The notes under the pieces are model-generated. The model did no database searches, was not told the origin of the DNA, and was given only the letters and a program-made list of their open reading frames with translations. The translations under genes were made by a program, and so were the position numbers. Shown here piece by piece: positions 57,295 through 64,000 of a stretch of DNA of 64,000 nucleotides. Position 1 is the first letter of the stretch. Each line of letters starts with the position of its first letter. This DNA is from Pristionchus mayeri (Eukaryota; Nematoda; Chromadorea; Rhabditida; Neodiplogasteridae), in the NCBI GenBank assembly GCA_036245805.1, contig BTRK01000003.1, forward strand, positions 8,804,001 through 8,868,000. Direction: 5' to 3'.

Positions 57295-60200
57295 CCGTTC
57301 TTCCGTTCTCTAGGACCATCTCCTCTCCCTCTCCAATCTCTTGGACCCTCCCCCCTCTCCTATCTCTAGGACCCTCTCCTATATCTAGGACCCTCTCCTC
57401 CCTCCTCTCCTATCTCTAGGACCCTCTCCTCCCCCTCTCCTATCTCTAGGACCCTCTCCTCCCCCTCTCCTTTCTCTAGGACCAATCTCCTCTCCCATCT
57501 CCTAGCTCTAGGACCTTATCCTCCCCCCTCTCGGTTCTCTAGGACCTCTCCTCTCCCCTCTCCTATCTCTAGGACCCTCTCCTCCCTCCTCTCCTATCTC
57601 TAGGACCCTCTCCTCTCCCCTCTCCTATCTCTAGGACCCTCTCCTCTCCCCTCTCATAGCTCTAGGACCCTATCCTCCCCCCTCTCGGTTCTCTAGGACC
57701 CTCTCCTCTCCCCTCTCCTATCTCTAGGACCCTCTCCTCCCTCCTCTCCTATCTCTAGGACCCTCTCCTCCCCCTCTCCTATCTCTAGGACCCTCTCCTC
57801 CCCCTCTCCTATCTCTAGGACCCTCTCCTCTCCCCTCTCCTCTCTCTAGGACCCTCTACTCTCCCTCCTATCTCTAGGACCCTCTCCTCCCCCCTATCCT
57901 ATCTCTAGGACCCTCTCCTCTCCCCTCTCCTATCTCTAGGACCCTCTCCTCCCTCCTCTCCTATCTCTAGGACCCTCTCCTCCCCCTCTCCTATCTCTAG
58001 GACCCTCTCCTCCCCCTCTCCTATCTCTAGGACCCTCTCCTCTCCCCTCTCCTATCTCTAGGACCCTCTCCTCTCCCCTCTCCTAGCTCTAGGACCCTAT
58101 CCTCCCCCCTCTCCGTTCTTCCGTTCTCTAGGACCATCTCCTCTCCCCTCTCCAATCTCTTGGACCCTCCCCCTCTCCTATCTCTAGGACCCTCTCCTAT
58201 ATCTAGGACCCTCTCCTCCCTCCTCTCCTATCTCTAGGACCCTCTCCTCCCCCTCTCCTATCTCTAGGACCCTCTCCTCCCCCTCTCCTTTCTCTAGGAC
58301 CATCTCCTCTCCCATCTCCTAGCTCTAGGACCTTATCCTCCCCCCTCTCGGTTCTCTAGGACCCTCTCCTCTCCCCTCTCCTATCTCTAGGACCCTCTCC
58401 TCCCTCCTCTCCTATCTCTAGGACCCTCTCCTCTCCCCTCTCCTATCTCTAGGACCCTCTCCTCTCCCCTCTCATAGCTCTAGGACCCTATCCTCCCCCC
58501 TCTCGGTTCTCTAGGACCCTCTCCTCTCCCCTCTCCTATCTCTAGGACCCTCTCCTCCCTCCTCTCCTATCTCTAGGACCCTCTCCTCCCCCTCTCCTAT
58601 CTCTAGGACCCTCTCCTCCCCCTCTCCTATCTCTAGGACCCTCTCCTCTCCCCTCTCCTCTCTCTAGGACCCTCTACTCTCCCTCCTATCTCTAGGACCC
58701 TCTCCTCCCCCCTATCCTATCTCTAGGACCCTCTCCTCTCCCCTCTCCTATCTCTAGGACCCTCTCCTCCCTCCTCTCCTATCTCTAGGACCCTCTCCTC
58801 CCCCTCTCCTATCTCTAGGACCCTCTCCTCCCCCTCTCCTATCTCTAGGACCCTCTCCTCTCCCCTCTCCTATCTCTAGGACCCTCTCCTCTCCCTCTCC
58901 TAGCTCTAGGACCCTATCCTCCCCCCTCTCCGTTCTTCCGTTCTCTAGGACCATCTCCTCTCCCCTCTCCAATCTCTTGGACCCTCCCCCCTCTCCTATC
59001 TCTAGGACCCTCTCCTATATCTAGGACCCTCTCCTCCCTCCTCTCCTATCTCTAGGACCCTCTCCTCCCCCTCTCCTATCTCTAGGACCCTCTCCTCCCC
59101 CTCTCCTTTCTCTAGGACCATCTCCTCTCCCATCTCCTAGCTCTAGGACCTTATCCTCCCCCCTCTCGGTTCTCTAGGACCCTCTCCTCTCCCCTCTCCT
59201 ATCTCTAGGACCCTCTCCTCCCTCCTCTCCTATCTCTAGGACCCTCTCCTCTCCCCTCTCCTATCTCTAGGACCCACTCCTCTCCCCTCTCATAGCTCTA
59301 GGACCCTATCCTCCCCCCTCTCCGTTCTCTAGGACCATCTCCTCTCCCCTCTCCAATCTCTTGGACCCTCCCCCTCTCCTATCTCTAGGACCCTCTCCTA
59401 TATCTAGGACCCTCTCCTCCCTCCTCTCCTATCTCTAGGACCCTCTCCTCCCCCTATCCTATCTCTAGGACCCTCTCCTCCCCCTCTCATATCTCTAGGA
59501 CCCTCTCTTCTCCCCTCTCCTAGCTCTAGGACCCTATCCTCCCCTCTCCTTTCACTAGGACCATCTCCTCTCCCCTCTCCTCTCTCTAGGACCCTCTACT
59601 CTCCCTCCTATCTCTAGGACCCTCTCCTTCCCCTCTCCTATCTCTAGGACCCTCTTCTCCCCTCTCCTTTCACTAGGACCATCTCCTCTCCCCTCTCCTA
59701 TCTCTAGGACCCTCTACTCTCCCTCCTATCTCTAGGACCCTCTCCTATATCTAGGACCCTCTCCTCCCTCCTCTCCTATCTCTAGGACCCTCTCCTCCCC
59801 TATCCTATCTCTAGGACCCTCTCCTCCCCCTCTCATATCTCTAGGACCCTCTCTTCTCCCCTCTCCTAGCTCTAGGACCCTATCCTCCCCTCTCCTTTCA
59901 CTAGGACCATCTCCTCTCCCCTCTCCTCTCTCTAGGACCCTCTACTCTCCCTCCTATCTCTAGGACCCTCTCCTTCCCCTCTCCTATCTCTAGGACCCTC
60001 TTCTCCCCTCTCCTTTCACTAGGACCATCTCCTCTCCCCTCTCCTATCTCTAGGACCCTCTACTCTCCCTCCTATCTCTAGGACCCTCTCCTATATCTAG
60101 GACCCTCTCCTCCCTCCTCTCCTATCTCTAGGACCCTCTCCTCCCCCTCTCCTATCTCTAGGACCCTCTTCTCCCCTCTCCTTTCACTAGGACCATCTCC

Positions 60201-63200
60201 TCTCCCTCTCCTCTCTCTAGGACCCTCTACTCTCCCTCCTATCTCTTGGACCCTCTCCTCCCCCCTATCCTATCTCTAGGACCCTCTCCTTCCCCTCTCC
60301 TATCTCTAGGACCCTCTTCTCCCCTCTCCTTTCACTAGGACCATCTCCTCTCCCCTCTCCTATCTCTAGGACCCTCTACTCTCCCTCCTATCTCTAGGAC
60401 CCTCTCCTCCCCCTCTCCTTTCTCTAGGACCATCTCCTCTCCCATCTCCTAGCTCTAGGACCCTATCCTCCCCCCTCTCGGTTCTCTAGGACCCTCTCCT
60501 CTCCCCTCTCCTATCTCTAGGACCCTCTCCTCCCTCCTCTCCTATCTCTAGGACCCTCTCCTCCCCCTCTCCTATCTCTAGGACCCTCTCCTCCCCCTCT
60601 CCTATCTCTAGGACCCTCTCCTCTCCCCTCTCCTCTCTCTAGGACCCTCTACTCTCCCTCCTATCTCTAGGACCCTCTCCTCCCCCCTATCCTATCTCTA
60701 GGACCCTCTCCTCTCCCCTCTCCTATCTCTAGGACCCTCTCCTCCCTCCTCTCCTATCTCTAGGACCCTCTCCTCCCCCTCTCCTATCTCTAGGACCCTC
60801 TCCTCCCCCTCTCCTATCTCTAGGACCCTCTCCTCTCCCCTCTCCTATCTCTAGGACCCTCTCCTCTCCCCTCTCCTAGCTCTAGGACCCTATCCTCCCC
60901 CCTCTCCGTTCTTCCGTTCTCTAGGACCATCTCCTCTCCCCTCTCCAATCTCTTGGACCCTCCCCCCTCTCCTATCTCTAGGACCCTCTCCTATATCTAG
61001 GACCCTCTCCTCCCTCCTCTCCTATCTCTAGGACCCTCTCCTCCCCCTCTCCTATCTCTAGGACCCTCTCCTCCCCCTCTCCTTTCTCTAGGACCATCTC
61101 CTCTCCCATCTCCTAGCTCTAGGACCTTATCCTCCCCCCTCTCGGTTCTCTAGGACCCTCTCCTCTCCCCTCTCCTATCTCTAGGACCCTCTCCTCCTCC
61201 TCTCCTATCTCTAGGACCCTCTCCTCTCCCCTCTCCTATCTCTAGGACCCTCTCCTCTCCCCTCTCATAGCTCTAGGACCCTATCCTCCCCCCTCTCGGT
61301 TCTCTAGGACCCTCTCCTCTCCCCTCTCCTATCTCTAGGACCCTCTCCTCCCTCCTCTCCTATCTCTAGGGCCCTCTCCTCCCCCTCTCCTATCTCTAGG
61401 ACCCTCTCCTCCCCCTCTCCTATCTCTAGGACCCTCTCCTCTCCCCTCTCCTCTCTCTAGGACCCTCTACTCTCCCTCCTATCTCTAGGACCCTCTCCTC
61501 CCCCCCTATCCTATCTCTAGGACCCTCTCCTCTCCCCTCTCCTATCTCTAGGACCCTCTCCTCCCTCCTCTCCTATCTCTAGGACCCTCTCCTCCCCCTC
61601 TCCTATCTCTAGGACCCTCTCCTCCCCCTCTCCTATCTCTAGGACCCTCTCCTCTCCCTCTCCTATCTCTAGGACCCTCTCCTCTCCCCTCTCCTAGCTC
61701 TAGGACCCTATCCTCCCCCCTCTCCGTTCTTCCGTTCTCTAGGACCATCTCCTCTCCCCTCTCCAATCTCTTGGACCCTCCCCCCTCTCCTATCTCTAGG
61801 ACCCTCTCCTATATCTAGGACCCTCTCCTCCCTCCTCTCCTATCTCTAGGACCCTCTCCTCCCCCTCTCCTATCTCTAGGACCCTCTCCTCCCCCTCTCC
61901 TTTCTCTAGGACCATCTCCTCTCCCATCTCCTAGCTCTAGGACCTTATCCTCCCCCCTCTCGGTTCTCTAGGACCCTCTCCTCTCCCCTCTCCTATCTCT
62001 AGGACCCTCTCCTCCCTCCTCTCCTATCTCTAGGACCCTCTCCTCTCCCCTCTCCTATCTCTAGGACCCTCTCCTCTCCCCTCTCATAGCTCTAGGACCC
62101 TATCCTCCCCCCTCTCGGTTCTCTAGGACCCTCTCCTCTCCCCTCTCCTATCTCTAGGACCCTCTCCTCCCTCCTCTCCTATCTCTAGGACCCTCTCCTC
62201 CCCCTCTCCTATCTCTAGGACCCTCTCCTCCCCCTCTCCTATCTCTAGGACCCTCTCCTCTCCCCTCTCCTCTCTCTAGGACCCTCTACTCTCCCTCCTA
62301 TCTCTAGGACCCTCTCCTCCCCCCTATCCTATCTCTAGGACCCTCTCCTCTCCCCTCTCCTATCTCTAGGACCCTCTCCTCCCTCCTCTCCTATCTCTAG
62401 GACCCTCTCCTCCCCCTCTCCTATCTCTAGGACCCTCTCCTCCCCCTCTCCTATCTCTAGGACCCTCTCCTCTCCCTCTCCTATCTCTAGGACCCTCTCC
62501 TCTCCCCTCTCCTAGCTCTAGGACCCTATCCTCCCCCCTCTCCGTTCTTCCGTTCTCTAGGACCATCTCCTCTCCCCTCTCCAATCTCTTGGACCCTCCC
62601 CCCTCTCCTATCTCTAGGACCCTCTCCTATATCTAGGACCCTCTCCTCCCTCCTCTCCTATCTCTAGGACCCTCTCCTCCCCCTCTCCTATCTCTAGGAC
62701 CCTCTCCTCCCCCTCTCCTTTCTCTAGGACCATCTCCTCTCCCATCTCCTAGCTCTAGGACCTTATCCTCCCCCCTCTCGGTTCTCTAGGACCCTCTCCT
62801 CTCCCCTCTCCTATCTCTAGGACCCTCTCCTCCCTCCTCTCCTATCTCTAGGACCCTCTCCTCTCCCCTCTCCTATCTCTAGGACCCTCTCCTCTCCCCT
62901 CTCATAGCTCTAGGACCCTATCCTCCCCCCTCTCGGTTCTCTAGGACCCTCTCCTCTCCCCTCTCCTATCTCTAGGACCCTCTCCTCCCTCCTCTCCTAT
63001 CTCTAGGGCCCTCTCCTCCCCCCTATCCTATCTCTAGGACCCTCTCCTCTCCCCTCTCCTATCTCTAGGACCCTCTCCTCCCTCCTCTCCTATCTCTAGG
63101 GCCCTCTCCTCCCCCTCTCCTATCTCTAGGACCCTCTCCTCTCCCCTCTCCTCTCTCTAGGACCCTCTACTCTCCCTCCTATCTCTAGGACCCTCTCCTC

Positions 63201-64000
63201 CCCCCTATCCTATCTCTAGGACCCTCTCCTCTCCCCTCTCCTATCTCTAGGACCCTCTCCTCCCTCCTCTCCTATCTCTAGGACCCTCTCCTCCCCCTCT
63301 CCTATCTCTAGGACCCTCTCCTCCCCCTCTCCTATCTCTAGGACCCTCTCCTCTCCCCTCTCCTATCTCTAGGACCCTCTCCTCTCCCCTCTCCTAGCTC
63401 TAGGACCCTATCCTCCCCCCTCTCCGTTCTTCCGTTCTCTAGGACCATCTCCTCTCCCCTCTCCAATCTCTTGGACCCTCCCCCCTCTCCTATCTCTAGG
63501 ACCCTCTCCTATATCTAGGACCCTCTCCTCCCTCCTCTCCTATCTCTAGGACCCTCTCCTCCCCCTCTCCTATCTCTAGGACCCTCTCCTCCCCCTCTCC
63601 TTTCTCTAGGACCATCTCCTCTCCCATCTCCTAGCTCTAGGACCTTATCCTCCCCCCTCTCGGTTCTCTAGGACCCTCTCCTCTCCCCTCTCCTATCTCT
63701 AGGACCCTCTCCTCCCTCCTCTCCTATCTCTAGGACCCTCTCCTCTCCCCTCTCCTATCTCTAGGACCCTCTCCTCTCCCCTCTCATAGCTCTAGGACCC
63801 TATCCTCCCCCCTCTCGGTTCTCTAGGACCCTCTCCTCTCCCCTCTCCTATCTCTAGGACCCTCTCCTCCCTCCTCTCCTATCTCTAGGACCCTCTCCTC
63901 CCTCTCTCCTATCTCTAGGACCCTCTCCTCCCCCTCTCCTATCTCTAGGACCCTCTCCTCTCCCCTCTCCTCTCTCTAGGACCCTCTACTCTCCCTCCTA
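57295..64000. repeat. Higher-order repeat of about 818 bp
   Basis: The marker CCGTTCTTCCGTTCTCTAGG occurs at 57295, 58113, 58930, 60906, 61724, 62542 and 63424. Spacings are 818, 817, 1976, 818, 818 and 882, that is about 27 basic units with two length variants. Confidence 0.9.

Larger units (their letters stand above)
33253..64000. repeat. Polypyrimidine satellite, block 3 (runs off the window)
   Basis: About 30.7 kb of the same 30-bp family with no unique insert. The unit length is a multiple of three, so the minus strand holds short open frames of RRGRGEGPRDR or GEERVLEIGE repeats; these are not genes. Layered longer repeats are present (see the separate entries). No other sequence is seen to the window end. 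Confidence 0.97.

Noticed and set aside
27061..62584. Minus-strand open frames of 60-72 residues with RRGRGEGPRD or GEERVLEIGE repeats
   Set aside because: They come from a 30-bp unit being a multiple of three; they follow satellite variants, lack gene context and break at every unit of odd length.
20047..64000. CRISPR array or telomere repeat
   Set aside because: No spacers of unique sequence, unit length varies, and it lacks TTAGGC telomere units; the host is a eukaryote.

Overview
The window looks like a piece of a nematode nuclear chromosome. It is a mosaic of short exons separated by small introns with nematode-type splice sites (TTTCAG acceptors, GTAAGT or GTGAGT donors). It contains F-box genes of the kind expanded in nematodes, many palindromic non-autonomous elements, and a very large satellite. 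A diplogastrid such as Pristionchus would fit the F-box style, but that is an impression from memory and not a search result. Most open frames in the window are chance or satellite artefacts. The gene models below were built by joining exons on splice sites and phase.

Left arm (1-17,856), gene-bearing. A cysteine-rich exon lies at 182-282. Two divergent members of one F-box-associated family follow: a minus-strand gene (950-2087, possibly with exons up to 2536) and a plus-strand gene (3583-6913) that has a clear F-box first exon and one frameshift. They are paralogues, since their C-terminal exons align one to one. A poorly recognised multi-exon gene (7416-7983) is followed 17 bp after a donor site by a 2.9-kb foldback element (8001-10910). 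That element has a smaller foldback nested in its right arm. A second foldback (11221-12068) is flanked by a 5-bp direct repeat and sits in an exon-like stretch. A plus-strand gene (13260-16282) encodes a Thr-rich segment and then two copies of an unnamed Cys-containing domain with identical intron phases. One of its introns holds tRNA-derived sequence.

Right part (17,857-64,000), satellite. A polypyrimidine satellite with a basic unit of about 30 bp fills 20047-21970, 24161-31062 and 33253 to the window end, about 39.6 kb in all. It is interrupted by three near-identical 2,190-bp cassettes of unique DNA (17857, 21971, 31063). Each cassette carries the first exons of what looks like a nematode 7TM chemoreceptor gene, cut off by satellite. 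The satellite has nested higher-order repeats of about 818 bp, 1.9 kb, 2.74 kb and 5.0 kb. Single-base indels become more common after about 44 kb, which may be an assembly effect.

The genes do not form an operon or pathway. The main story is a dispersed-gene-family region invaded by palindromic elements, next to a satellite that captured and amplified a gene fragment. Function calls rest on motif recognition by eye, and no database search was possible.
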